A stretch of 64,000 nt of DNA from Nostoc sp. CHAB 5824 (GTDB lineage: Bacteria > Cyanobacteriota > Cyanobacteriia > Cyanobacteriales > Nostocaceae). Shown piece after piece: positions 8,876 to 16,628 of this stretch. The translations under genes and the position numbers were made by a program. The notes below the pieces were generated by a model. The model had not been told where the DNA came from, did not search any database, and saw nothing but the letters and a program-made list of their open reading frames with translations. The stretch covers positions 62,001 through 126,000 of the forward strand of contig NZ_JAIVFT010000009.1 in NCBI RefSeq assembly GCF_020829665.1, in the 5' to 3' direction. Position 1 is the first letter of the stretch, and each line of letters starts with the position of its first letter.

Positions 8876-9688
8876 CTAAAATACTCGATGTTGTAAAGAC
8901 GGCATTTGACGGCGGACTTGTTCGAGCCTAGTGGGCTTGATTTCTGCGATCGCAATTCCCGGTTTTTCCCCAGCATCGGCTAAAATTACGCCCCAAGGGT
9001 CGATAATGACGGCGTGTCCGTGGGTTAGACGGCGGGCGTAGTTATTGCCTGTTTGGGCAGGAGCAATGACGTAAGCGGTATTTTCGATGGCTCTGGCTTG
9101 TAGTAGTACTTGCCAGTGGTCTTTGCCGGTAAAGGCGGTAAAGGCGGCGGGAATAAAGATAATATCAGCTCCCTTTTCTGCCAGATGACGGTACAGTTCC
9201 GGGAAGCGGACATCATAACAAATAGAAAGTCCTAAATTACCGAGTTTTTCTGAAAAATGGACAGGGGGTAGTTGCGTACCAGCCACAACCGTGCTGGATT
9301 CACGATAGGTGTTGCCGTCGGGGACATCAACATCAAATAGGTGTACTTTGTAGTAGCGGGCAAGTTCTTGACCGTTCGGGTCAATAAGTAAAGTAGTGTT
9401 ATAAACTTTGCCTGTATTGTCTACCGGAACTGGAAAGCTGCCGCCCAAGATCGTAATTTGAAAGCGTTGAGCCATTTTTTTCAGAAATTTTTCACTTTCA
9501 AGAGCGATCGCATCCCCTTGTGCGAGTTTATCTTTTTCTTCTCCCATATAGGAAAAGTTTTCTGGCAAACCTACCAATTCAGCACCTTGACGCACGGCAA
9601 GCTCTATTAATTCTTCTGCCTGTGCCAAATTTTTCTGTAGTTCGGGCACACTGGTCAATTGAATAGCGGCGGCTAAATAAGGCTTCAT
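8876..9688 (-). CDS. Carbon-nitrogen hydrolase (nitrilase superfamily, Nit1/Nit2-like)
   Basis: 270 residues. The Glu-Lys-Cys triad is visible in family context: LPENFSY (Glu about 43), YYKVHLFD (Lys about 113) and LSICYDVRFPEL (Cys about 154). Nit-type members hydrolyse omega-amides such as deaminated glutathione or alpha-ketoglutaramate; the exact substrate here is inference. The 3' end abuts a GC-rich repeat, and a HIP1 octamer lies inside the coding sequence. The gene is divergent from marC with a 210-base spacer. Confidence 0.88.
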   Translation of the reverse strand: MKPYLAAAIQLTSVPELQKNLAQAEELIELAVRQGAELVGLPENFSYMGEEKDKLAQGDAIALESEKFLKKMAQRFQITILGGSFPVPVDNTGKVYNTTLLIDPNGQELARYYKVHLFDVDVPDGNTYRESSTVVAGTQLPPVHFSEKLGNLGLSICYDVRFPELYRHLAEKGADIIFIPAAFTAFTGKDHWQVLLQARAIENTAYVIAPAQTGNNYARRLTHGHAVIIDPWGVILADAGEKPGIAIAEIKPTRLEQVRRQMPSLQHRVF

Positions 9689-9898
9689 AGATTCAACAAC
9701 GAACAGTTGATTTATGGAAAAGAGATTATCAAAATATATCGCTACTTCAACATCTATGGAACTTAATTAGAAATGCGTCAGCCAAGATTTTCTTTAACAG
9801 ACTGGTTTTATTGCTGATTTTAATCTTCCTCTGGGTTCTAGCAAACTAAGCAAGATAAGGATTAGGTTGTGATCAAACTCTGATAAAAGCTAGTTGCT

Positions 9899-10492
9899 GT
9901 GGATATTTCTATTCTCATTCAAACATTTATCGCTGTGTTTGTCTTGGCGGATGCTGTGGGCAATATACCGATTGTTTTAGTTTTAACTAAGGGCATGATG
10001 CCAGACCAAAGAAATAAAGTTATAGATAAAGCAATTATCATTGCGATCGCAGTTCTTTTGCTATTTGCCTTTGCAGGACAAATAATTTTAAATTATTTGG
10101 AAATCAGTATCGGCTCTTTGCGAGTAGCAGGAGGACTATTGTTGCTGTTAATTGCTTTGCAAATGCTGCGGGGAGAATTAGATCAGCCGATTATTGAGGA
10201 AGGACGCGATGTCGCAATTACTCCACTAGCTTTACCACTGCTAGCAGGGCCGGGGACTTTAACAACGGTGATGTTGCTGATGTCAAAATCACAGAGTCCG
10301 CATATTGCCGTGGCGGTGGGTATCTTAGGGGCGATGTTTATCACTTGGTTGATTTTGCGTTTAGCAAATCTGATTGACCAGTGGATTGGTGCAGAAGGTG
10401 GAGTAATCGTGACTCAGCTTTTGGGCTTTCTGTTGGCGGCGCTAGCGGTGGAAATTGGTAGTACGGGAATTAGGGAGTTGTTTTTGAGGTAG
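9899..10492 (+). CDS. MarC family (UPF0056) integral membrane protein
   Basis: 197 residues with about six hydrophobic helices and the family pattern VLADAVGNIPIVLVLTKGM at the N-terminus and LPLLAGPGTLTTVMLL in the middle. MarC-type proteins are inner-membrane proteins; a role in multidrug resistance was proposed for the E. coli member and later not supported, so function is unknown. The start is a GTG. It is convergent with trxA across a large inverted repeat. Confidence 0.88.
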   Translation: MDISILIQTFIAVFVLADAVGNIPIVLVLTKGMMPDQRNKVIDKAIIIAIAVLLLFAFAGQIILNYLEISIGSLRVAGGLLLLLIALQMLRGELDQPIIEEGRDVAITPLALPLLAGPGTLTTVMLLMSKSQSPHIAVAVGILGAMFITWLILRLANLIDQWIGAEGGVIVTQLLGFLLAALAVEIGSTGIRELFLR

Positions 10493-10529
10493 AAAACTCC
10501 TAAAAATATTTTGAAACTATATACAAATG

Positions 10530-10576
10530 TAAACAAGTTTGAGAAACGAGAAATTCGCGGCTCTCAAACTTGTTTA
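10530..10576. terminator. Bidirectional terminator-like inverted repeat between marC and trxA
   Basis: A perfect 15-base stem TAAACAAGTTTGAGA (10530-10544) pairs with 10562-10576, with a 17-base loop that can itself pair CGAG/TTCG. It sits between the ends of two convergent genes. Flanking T-runs are weak on both strands. Confidence 0.7.
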
Positions 10577-10640
10577 TAAAAATTAACCTAAAGTTAGAAC
10601 AGCATGGATAACTCAAAAGGGTTTTATTGCCGATTGAGTT

Positions 10641-10964
10641 TCAAAGATACTTTTCCAGAGTGGAAGCTAATGTAGTTTTAGGCACAGCGCCGACTACCAT
10701 ATCCACTTTTTGTCCATCCTTAAAAATCATTAATGTGGGAATACTGCGGATACCGTACTGACTGGCAACATTAGGATTTTCATCCGTGTTGACTTTGACT
10801 ACCTTAATTTGACCTTTGTACTGTTCGGAGATTTCATCGACAACAGGAGCTACCATACGGCATGGTCCGCACCAGGGTGCCCAAAAGTCAACTAAAACGG
10901 GTACATGGCTGTCGAGTACTTCTTGCTTGAAACTAGAATCGGTAACTTGTGCGGCTGTTGACAT
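10641..10964 (-). CDS. trxA: Thioredoxin (TrxA, m-type like)
   Basis: 107 residues from the ATG at 10964; a TTG six codons upstream is possible, but the ATG has GAAGG at good spacing and gives the canonical length. The active site WCGPC is at about residues 31-35 in the context DFWAPWCGPCRMVAPV, and the cis-proline is in RSIPTLMIFKDG. It reduces disulfides of metabolic targets in the cytoplasm. The small RNA gene yfr1 lies just upstream on the same strand and guaB3 beyond that, an arrangement described for cyanobacteria. Confidence 0.96.
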   Translation of the reverse strand: MSTAAQVTDSSFKQEVLDSHVPVLVDFWAPWCGPCRMVAPVVDEISEQYKGQIKVVKVNTDENPNVASQYGIRSIPTLMIFKDGQKVDMVVGAVPKTTLASTLEKYL

Positions 10965-11084
10965 GCCTAAAACCTTCGCCAATAATATCTGAACTTGGTG
11001 AAAATTCTACCATAGCAAAAACCTCAGCTTAGGGGTGCGAGGATGTACATTTGCAAAGAAGCTCTCTTATTTTATTTATAAACA

Positions 11085-11155
11085 TAAGGAACCGCCCGAA
11101 CAGTAGTCCGGGCGGAGTGTGGTGTGAGGAGTGAACGGAAACATTCGTCTCCGCT
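11085..11155 (-). ncRNA. yfr1: Yfr1 small regulatory RNA
   Basis: Read on the minus strand: a 5' hairpin CGGAGAC-GAAT-GTTTCCG, then the unpaired core ACTCCTCACACCACACT containing the ultra-conserved ACTCCTCACAC of Yfr1, then a terminator hairpin CCGCCCG...CGGGCGG (11092-11115) and a T-rich tail. Size is about 70 nt. Location between guaB3 and trxA on the same strand matches the published position of yfr1 in many cyanobacteria. Yfr1 is an Hfq-independent antisense regulator; reported targets in marine species include outer-membrane porin-like mRNAs. The 3' end is approximate. Confidence 0.92.
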
Positions 11156-11161
11156 ATCTCT

Positions 11162-11167
11162 ATTGTA
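11162..11167 (-). promoter_or_regulatory. -10 element of the yfr1 promoter
   Basis: TACAAT on the minus strand, seven bases upstream of the likely first transcribed base (A at 11155). No -35 box is convincing. Confidence 0.6.
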
Positions 11168-11223
11168 GGTGACATATCGGATTTTTCCAGCAATTGTTTA
11201 GGGGGCTGGAAAAATTTAATGAA

Positions 11224-11407
11224 GAATTGGGGAGTGGAAAGAGGCAGAGGGGCTCTTAGCTGGGAGCAGAGGGGAAAGAGAAAGAGGTAATTTTATGATT
11301 CTACTCGTTGCCGCCAGCAAGAACTGCTTCTTCATCTCCCCCAGCAAGAACTGCTCCCTGCTCCCCTGCTTCCTCATCTCCCTCATCCTTCCCCATTCCC
11401 TATTCCC
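11224..11407. repeat. Low-complexity purine/pyrimidine repeats before guaB3 3' end
   Basis: Contains GGGAGTGG / GAGGCAGAGG units and an exact 15-base direct repeat CCAGCAAGAACTGCT at 11314-11328 and 11341-11355, followed by CTCCCTGCTCCCCTGC. Same family of spacer repeats as at 8779 and 57380. It lies between yfr1 and the guaB3 stop codon. Confidence 0.65.
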
Positions 11408-12571
11408 TTATTTCCCCATACCCAATTGTTGAGCTTTTTGGTAAACTTTACCTTCGGTTAATAGGGAAGGCGCAATTACAACTTCCACTTGTTGCATTTC
11501 TTTAATATTTTTGGCTCCTAAAGTGCCCATGCTGGTCTTTAAGGCTCCTAAAAGATTGTGAGTGCCATCATCTAGTGCTGCTGGCCCAACGAGTATTTGC
11601 TCTAAGCTACCAGTGGTAGCAACACGAATGCGGGTGCCACGGGGCAACACTGGGCTGGGAGTCGCCATACCCCAATGATAACCTCGTCCTGGGGCTTCTG
11701 CGGCTCTAGCAAAAGGCGAACCAATCATTACACCATCAGCACCGCAGGCGATGCATTTACAAATGTCGCCACCGGTGATCAAACCGCCATCAGCGATGAT
11801 GGGAATATAGTTACCAGTTTCGTTGTAGTAATCATCTCGTGCTGCTGCACAATCTGCGATCGCAGTCGCTTGTGGTACACCGACACCCAACACCCCACGG
11901 GACGTACAAGCAGCACCAGGACCAATTCCCACTAGTACCCCAGCTGCCCCAGCTTTCAACAAATTCAAAGTGACTTCGTAAGTCACGCAATTCCCCAACA
12001 CCACGGGGATGGGCATGGAACGGCAAAATTCTGCTAAATCAAGTGGTACTAAAGACTCTGGTGACAGATGTGCAGTAGAGACTACCGTAGCCTGTACAAA
12101 AAATAAATCTGCCCCAGCTTTTGCCACCGCCTCACCATATTTACTTGCACCGGCTGGAGTTGCACTTACCGCCGCAATGCCACCTTGTTGTTTAATTTCC
12201 TGAATACGTTGTTCAATTAATTCCGGCTTTATTGGTTCGGCATAGAGTTCTTGCATTAGGGCAACAAATTCATCTTTTCCCACAGAGGTAATCCGGTCTA
12301 ATATTGGCTCTGGGTCAGCATAGCGAGTGTGAATACCCTCTAAATTGAGGACACCTAATGCTCCTAACTGTGACAAACGTACAGCCATGCGAACATCTAC
12401 TACACCATCCATCGCACTGGCAATTATCGGGATTTCTCGCTCAATATTACCAATACGCCACTTAGTATCTGCCAAACTGGGGTCTAGTGTTCTGTTACCA
12501 GGGACTAGAGCAATTTCATCTATTCCGTAAGCTCTGCGAGCTGTTTTTCCCCGCCCAAGTTGAATTTCCAC
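11408..12571 (-). CDS. guaB3: GuaB3 family IMP dehydrogenase
   Basis: 387 residues, the cyanobacterial GuaB3 length; it lacks the CBS pair that classical 480-500-residue IMP dehydrogenases carry. The catalytic loop GPGAACTSRGVLGVGVPQ has the active-site cysteine (about residue 215), and IADGGL, GSPFARAAEAPG and GTLGAKNIKEM are recognisable. GuaB3 proteins oxidise IMP to XMP with NAD in guanine nucleotide synthesis, without CBS regulation; this is family knowledge. The gene is followed on the same strand by yfr1 and trxA. Confidence 0.92.
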   Translation of the reverse strand: MEIQLGRGKTARRAYGIDEIALVPGNRTLDPSLADTKWRIGNIEREIPIIASAMDGVVDVRMAVRLSQLGALGVLNLEGIHTRYADPEPILDRITSVGKDEFVALMQELYAEPIKPELIEQRIQEIKQQGGIAAVSATPAGASKYGEAVAKAGADLFFVQATVVSTAHLSPESLVPLDLAEFCRSMPIPVVLGNCVTYEVTLNLLKAGAAGVLVGIGPGAACTSRGVLGVGVPQATAIADCAAARDDYYNETGNYIPIIADGGLITGGDICKCIACGADGVMIGSPFARAAEAPGRGYHWGMATPSPVLPRGTRIRVATTGSLEQILVGPAALDDGTHNLLGALKTSMGTLGAKNIKEMQQVEVVIAPSLLTEGKVYQKAQQLGMGK

Positions 12572-12909
12572 GCTTTAATTTTTCTCAAATCTGTTTAAGC
12601 TAGGGTATCAAATTGTGAGATAATTTGGGGCGTTTTTTCCCTGAACTACACAACAGATAGATTCAAGTTACCCAAGCCGCTGCTCCAAACTTTGATGGAC
12701 GCAAAGTATTTACCGGGCAACTAAATGAGTAAAAATTGTTAATTGGTTTTTATATTGTGTTCTTTGAGGGTTGGTGTTGCGTTAGTTTTAGGATAATTGT
12801 AGTTTCATGTGTCTGTTATTACTTAGCTAATATCACAATTATTGGCATTAATTGTCTTAATTTGCCTGTATTGAGTTAAGTCAAAATTATGCAAATTCCT
12901 ACTGATAAT
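12572..12909. other. Spacer between the YdcF-like gene and guaB3
   Basis: 338 AT-rich bases with no ORF or repeat that I can support. It must hold the guaB3 promoter, near 12580-12650. Confidence 0.5.
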
Positions 12910-13479
12910 TTACCGTTTATTTTTAGCTGCATCCACACCGGTGTAACCAGTTGCTATCCAAAGTATTGCTCTAGCTCCATCGCGTATAGATTTTTCGATA
13001 GATTCAGGGGGTTTTTCTGAAGGAACTGGCACTGGTTTTAAGTAAATACCTCGACTACCCAAAATAATTTCGCCGATGACACAAGCCCGGCGCATGTGGA
13101 AATCGGAAGTAATCAAATAAACGCTCTTGATGCCGCGAGCTTGCAAATCATCTACCAACGTAGTAAAATTAGTAACTGTATCTACGGCTTCATAGTCCAA
13201 GTGTAAACGTTTGGGATCAACACCAGCTTTGGTAAACACTCGTTGGGTGAATCTAGGTGGACTACCCCCAGTAATCCAAATTGGTATATTTGGATGCTGG
13301 CGGACAAATTCAGCCGTAAACTTCTCTCGCTCTAAACGTCTCGTTGAACCACCCAATACTACAACTGCTTGCGGCTGTACAAATTGGTTTTGTACTTCTT
13401 TGTATCCCCACCACATGATTAGCGGTAGGACAAAAGCCATAAAACGAAAAGATTTACCTGCAAAAAATAGCTTATTCAA
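12910..13479 (-). CDS. YdcF family (DUF218) protein, membrane-anchored
   Basis: 189 residues. A hydrophobic N-terminal helix (about 10-25) is followed by the DUF218 pattern AVVVLGGSTRRLERE (about 37-51), WITGGSPP, and SVYLITSDFHMRRA (about 122-135) with the conserved histidine. The family includes SanA and YdcF; members are implicated in envelope metabolism and bind nucleotides, but the reaction is not fixed. The gene stands alone, upstream of guaB3 on the same strand. Confidence 0.82.
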   Translation of the reverse strand: MNKLFFAGKSFRFMAFVLPLIMWWGYKEVQNQFVQPQAVVVLGGSTRRLEREKFTAEFVRQHPNIPIWITGGSPPRFTQRVFTKAGVDPKRLHLDYEAVDTVTNFTTLVDDLQARGIKSVYLITSDFHMRRACVIGEIILGSRGIYLKPVPVPSEKPPESIEKSIRDGARAILWIATGYTGVDAAKNKR

Positions 13480-13742
13480 GGCTCGATAATTTTATTTCCT
13501 GAGTCAAAAATTTCCTCTGCCTAGAAGAAAAACAACAATTGATTGTAGAGTAGCAAACTCCCACAAAATCTGCCCAAATATAAATTTGGGTGATTTTCAT
13601 GTTGCAGCGCGATTAAGCGTGCTTAAAGTTTTTCCTCTAATTGATGGATTATCCTAACCTGTATCGGACAATCCATCAAAGGGTTCTAGCACCTTGTCGG
13701 AGAACTCCATTTAGAAGATAAAAATGTAATTGCCATCCATCC
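13480..13742. other. Spacer upstream of the YdcF-like gene
   Basis: About 260 bases, AT-rich. A weak inverted repeat TTGATGGATTATCC ... GGACAATCCATCAA occurs at about 13640-13680. The rest up to 13870 is taken by a short inverted-repeat element. Confidence 0.45.
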
Positions 13743-13861
13743 CAATACGGTTCGGATAAGCCTTAAGGAGGGAAGGAAAAAGAGTTATTGGTCAATAATT
13801 CTTTCTCCCCCTGTCCACCCTGTTCAGCCCAAGAGATACTTTTCTTAACCGAACCGTACTG
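13743..13861. repeat. Short element with 18-bp inverted ends (CAATACGGTTCGGATAAG)
   Basis: Left end CAATACGGTTCGGATAAG (13743-13760); the right end, CTTAACCGAACCGTACTG (13844-13861), is its complement with two changes. The 119-bp unit has no ORF. A second member with the same ends lies at 19165-19289. Looks like a MITE; it ends ten bases before the SbcD-like stop codon. Confidence 0.75.
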
Positions 13862-13870
13862 GCATCTATC

Positions 13871-15124
13871 CTACTCGCTAGTTGCTGCTTCCAGCCAGAC
13901 TTCCACATCATCTGCTAGCAACTTCTGTGCAGCATCCAGCATTGATGCTGCTATATCTTTGAGGTCTTCGCGGTTGTTCAAGTAAGTTTTCAAGGCTTCC
14001 ATTGGGTCGATGCTGCTACTTGCACTCAATTCAGGAATCCGGGGCCTGGCTAATTGACTCACTAATTCTGCTTGAATGGTGTAAGTATGAGCGGGACTTA
14101 AAGCAGTATGTAGAGAAGAACTGTCAATTAAATCCATCTGTTCGGAGCGGAGTTTGTAAATTAGCCGCACTACTGCATCTTGAATATTATACTTAGCGAT
14201 CGCTTTCATTAACACCGCTTGCGGCTCATCTGCTTTCGAGACATCCACTTCAATAGTGCGGAAAGTCCGAACTGTTAAGGGACAAAATTCCCATTCAGCC
14301 CTCCCCCGCTCCAGTTCTATCATCACATAGCCTTTGTCTTCTTTTTCTTCACTAAAATCTACCCGCTCAATACTCCCTGGATAAATCACCGGCGGGTTGT
14401 TAGATTTATTCAGATTTTGGTGGCGGTGGACGTGTCCCAAGGCTACATAATCAAAACAAGGTCGCGTCAGCAAAGATAAGGGCAGAGTAAAGCCTTTACC
14501 TACTGCCAAAAAGCGTTCAGCGCCCAAGGTAGCATTATCAGACATCAAGTGAGCCAGAAGAACAGTTGGCACATCGGGGTCAAGACGGCGAATTTCTCCT
14601 TCTAAAACAACTCGCAGGCGTTCCGTTAAAAGTTGGTTGACTTCCGCCAAAGACGAACCTTCAGTCTCTTGGCGAGTCATCAGAGTGGAACGCGTCAGCC
14701 AAGGGAGGGTAATTACTTGCACTTTGCCATTGCGGGTTTCGATGCAGTGAGTAGTTACTGTATCACCGACAACAAATCCTGGCACTCCCAAAGTGCGGTA
14801 AATATTTAAACTCGCTCCTCCCTGTCCTTGGGAATGTTGGTCATGGTTGCCCACCAACAGCACTGTGGGAATATTGGCATCCATGAGGCGGCGAAACTGG
14901 CTGGCAAAAGCTTGTTGTACATAAGGCGGTGGTGTAGCATCCGGGAAAGCATCGCCACCAAATATCACCATATCAACAGCATCTGTCAGCGCTCGGTCAA
15001 TACATATAGACAAGGTATTGACAAAATCCTCCAGCCGTGTATTTAATCCAGTCGCGGGATTAATTCGTCCGTGCGAGAAGCCGCTTCCCATGTGGATGTC
15101 GGAGAGATGGAGGATTTTAATCAT
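13871..15124 (-). CDS. SbcD/Mre11-like exonuclease (metallophosphoesterase)
   Basis: 417 residues. All metallophosphoesterase motifs are visible: LSDIHMG (10), GGDAF (about 56), GNHDQH (about 93), LLAHLMSD (about 195) and GHVHRHQ (about 238). This order and the C-terminal capping region fit the SbcD/Mre11 DNA-repair nuclease group, which works with the SbcC/Rad50 ATPase on hairpins and blocked ends. No sbcC is adjacent here. The ATG is followed upstream by a heptamer repeat tract that separates it from cysH. Confidence 0.82.
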   Translation of the reverse strand: MIKILHLSDIHMGSGFSHGRINPATGLNTRLEDFVNTLSICIDRALTDAVDMVIFGGDAFPDATPPPYVQQAFASQFRRLMDANIPTVLLVGNHDQHSQGQGGASLNIYRTLGVPGFVVGDTVTTHCIETRNGKVQVITLPWLTRSTLMTRQETEGSSLAEVNQLLTERLRVVLEGEIRRLDPDVPTVLLAHLMSDNATLGAERFLAVGKGFTLPLSLLTRPCFDYVALGHVHRHQNLNKSNNPPVIYPGSIERVDFSEEKEDKGYVMIELERGRAEWEFCPLTVRTFRTIEVDVSKADEPQAVLMKAIAKYNIQDAVVRLIYKLRSEQMDLIDSSSLHTALSPAHTYTIQAELVSQLARPRIPELSASSSIDPMEALKTYLNNREDLKDIAASMLDAAQKLLADDVEVWLEAATSE

Positions 15125-15125
15125 A

Positions 15126-15198
15126 TTTGTCCTTTGTCTTTAGTCATTTGTCCTTTGTCTAATACTAATGACTAATGACAAATGACCAATGACTAATA
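15126..15198. repeat. Heptamer tandem repeat (TTTGTCC / AATGACT units)
   Basis: Alternating TTTGTCCTTTGTC and ACTAATGACTAATGAC units fill the gap between cysH and the SbcD-like gene. Same family as the tracts at 40926, 55264 and 55986. Confidence 0.85.
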
Positions 15199-15199
15199 A

Positions 15200-15925
15200 C
15201 TAAATATGAATTCCACATTCTGTTTTATCACTTCCCCGCCAACGTCCGGCGCGTTCGTCTTCACCTTCGCCTACTTTGGTGGTAATGGGTTCGTCGCCTA
15301 TGCTGGGATAACCTTTGTCGTGTAGGGGGTTGTAGATGACTCCGTGTTCAGCCACGTAAAGCCAGCTATCTTGACGTGTCCAGGTAGCTATAGGATTTAC
15401 TTTCAGCCGACCTTTATTATCAAATTCAAATATGGGCATATTAGCACGGGTTACTGCTTGGTCACGGCGGCGTCCGGTGATCCAAGCGACGCTGTTGAGT
15501 TCGTCTAGACCTCGTAGCAGTGGTTCAATTTTTGTAATGTGGTGGAATTTGGCAATATCCTTGTCCCAAAGTTTTTCGCCGTATTTGGCTTCAAAGGCTT
15601 CGCGGGTGTCTACATCTGGAGTTTTGAAACTTTGCAAATCCAGGTTGTAGATTTGTATGGCTTTGGCTACTAATTCTAGGCTTTCAGGGAAGTGGTGCAA
15701 GGTGTCGAGAAAGATCACAGGAACGGGATGCTTCAGTTCACTGTAAAGAATATGGGTAATTATCATGTCATCCACGTTAAAGGCGCTTGTTTGCACCAGT
15801 CCCGTTGGGATATTCTCTATAGACCATGCCAGTATTTCTTTGGGAGTGGCAGTTTCAAATTGCTCATTTAATTTTTCTAAGTCAAATGCGATCGCTTGAT
15901 TTCTAGATGCCGTGGAAACTGTCAT
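15200..15925 (-). CDS. cysH: Phosphoadenosine phosphosulfate reductase
   Basis: 241 residues. The ATP-pyrophosphatase-like core shows TSAFNVDDMIITHIL (about 45-60) and VIFLDTLHHFPES (about 70-82); the catalytic cysteine is in the C-terminal KTECGIHI. The paired CC motifs of iron-sulfur APS reductases are missing, so it should be the thioredoxin-dependent PAPS type, as in E. coli. It reduces PAPS to sulfite in assimilatory sulfate reduction. Its 3' end runs into the repeat tract. Confidence 0.93.
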   Translation of the reverse strand: MTVSTASRNQAIAFDLEKLNEQFETATPKEILAWSIENIPTGLVQTSAFNVDDMIITHILYSELKHPVPVIFLDTLHHFPESLELVAKAIQIYNLDLQSFKTPDVDTREAFEAKYGEKLWDKDIAKFHHITKIEPLLRGLDELNSVAWITGRRRDQAVTRANMPIFEFDNKGRLKVNPIATWTRQDSWLYVAEHGVIYNPLHDKGYPSIGDEPITTKVGEGEDERAGRWRGSDKTECGIHI

Positions 15926-16322
15926 GATAATTTTCTGTTCAAATATTTTTACCTTGATTAAGATTTATTTTAACTCACAAAGGCGCGTATTCCGCTCGGA
16001 GTTCAGGTAATTATTCTATTTGGGAATTACTACTGAGGAATAGGGAGTCCAGGAGAATAACTGATAAGCGCTTTGAAATTACACTGTCACTTCCTAAGTT
16101 CGTTGACTGCTGACGGTTAACTGTCAACTGTCAACAGCCAACACGAAAAGATGTGCAAGTTAAATGCCCGACAGCTTAATCAGTAAAAATGAATACGTAA
16201 GTAGAAACTGCGGTAATTACTAAGAAACTTTAAGGTAATTTAAGTTTTACAATGCTTTTATAGATATTTATACTGATTGTGATATGTTTAAGAAACAATT
16301 AATAAAAAGGGTTTTTACTTAA
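15926..16322. other. Spacer between cysH and the small ORF
   Basis: 397 bases. It contains a short GTTAACTGTCAACTGTCAACAG tract (about 16115-16137) of the heptamer-repeat type and, after 16190, an AT-rich region that should carry the promoter of the small ORF at 16323. Confidence 0.45.
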
Positions 16323-16427
16323 ATGAACACTTCAAAATCCCCTAATCGCTTAGGCGAATCTATAATTATGGGCGCTTTAATGATGTTGACCAGTGTTAGC
16401 GTTATTACAATAATGAACTTTTTCTAA
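16323..16427 (+). CDS. Small putative single-pass membrane protein, 34 aa
   Basis: ATG at 16323 to TAA at 16425-16427. The product has a polar N-terminus (MNTSKSPNRLGES) followed by one hydrophobic helix of about 20 residues rich in Ile, Met, Leu and Val, ending NFF. This is the shape of the small helical subunits that cyanobacteria attach to membrane complexes. Support: a purine-rich AAAAAGGG tract about 11 bases upstream and a good intrinsic terminator 40 bases after the stop. I do not recognise the family. It lies alone between cysH and an MFS transporter. Confidence 0.5.
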   Translation: MNTSKSPNRLGESIIMGALMMLTSVSVITIMNFF

Positions 16428-16466
16428 CATAAAGATTTCTAATTTTAGTAATAAGACTTCACATCG

Positions 16467-16493
16467 TCCTGCTCAAAACTGAGTGGGATTTTT
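16467..16493 (+). terminator. Intrinsic terminator after the small ORF
   Basis: Stem TCCTGCTCA / TGAGTGGGA (9 pairs with two G-U), loop AAAC, then TTTTTA. It reads on the plus strand, 40 bases past the stop of the 34-residue ORF. Confidence 0.75.
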
Positions 16494-16628
16494 ACTTTTA
16501 TTATCCAGATAAATCCGTGTATATTAAGTTTCTTCTATGACTTTCGGCAGAAAATAATTTGGAAGCCGTATTTTTACGTAGTTTTGCAATCAGAGAATTT
16601 AAAATTGGGATGCGATCACTATTTACCC

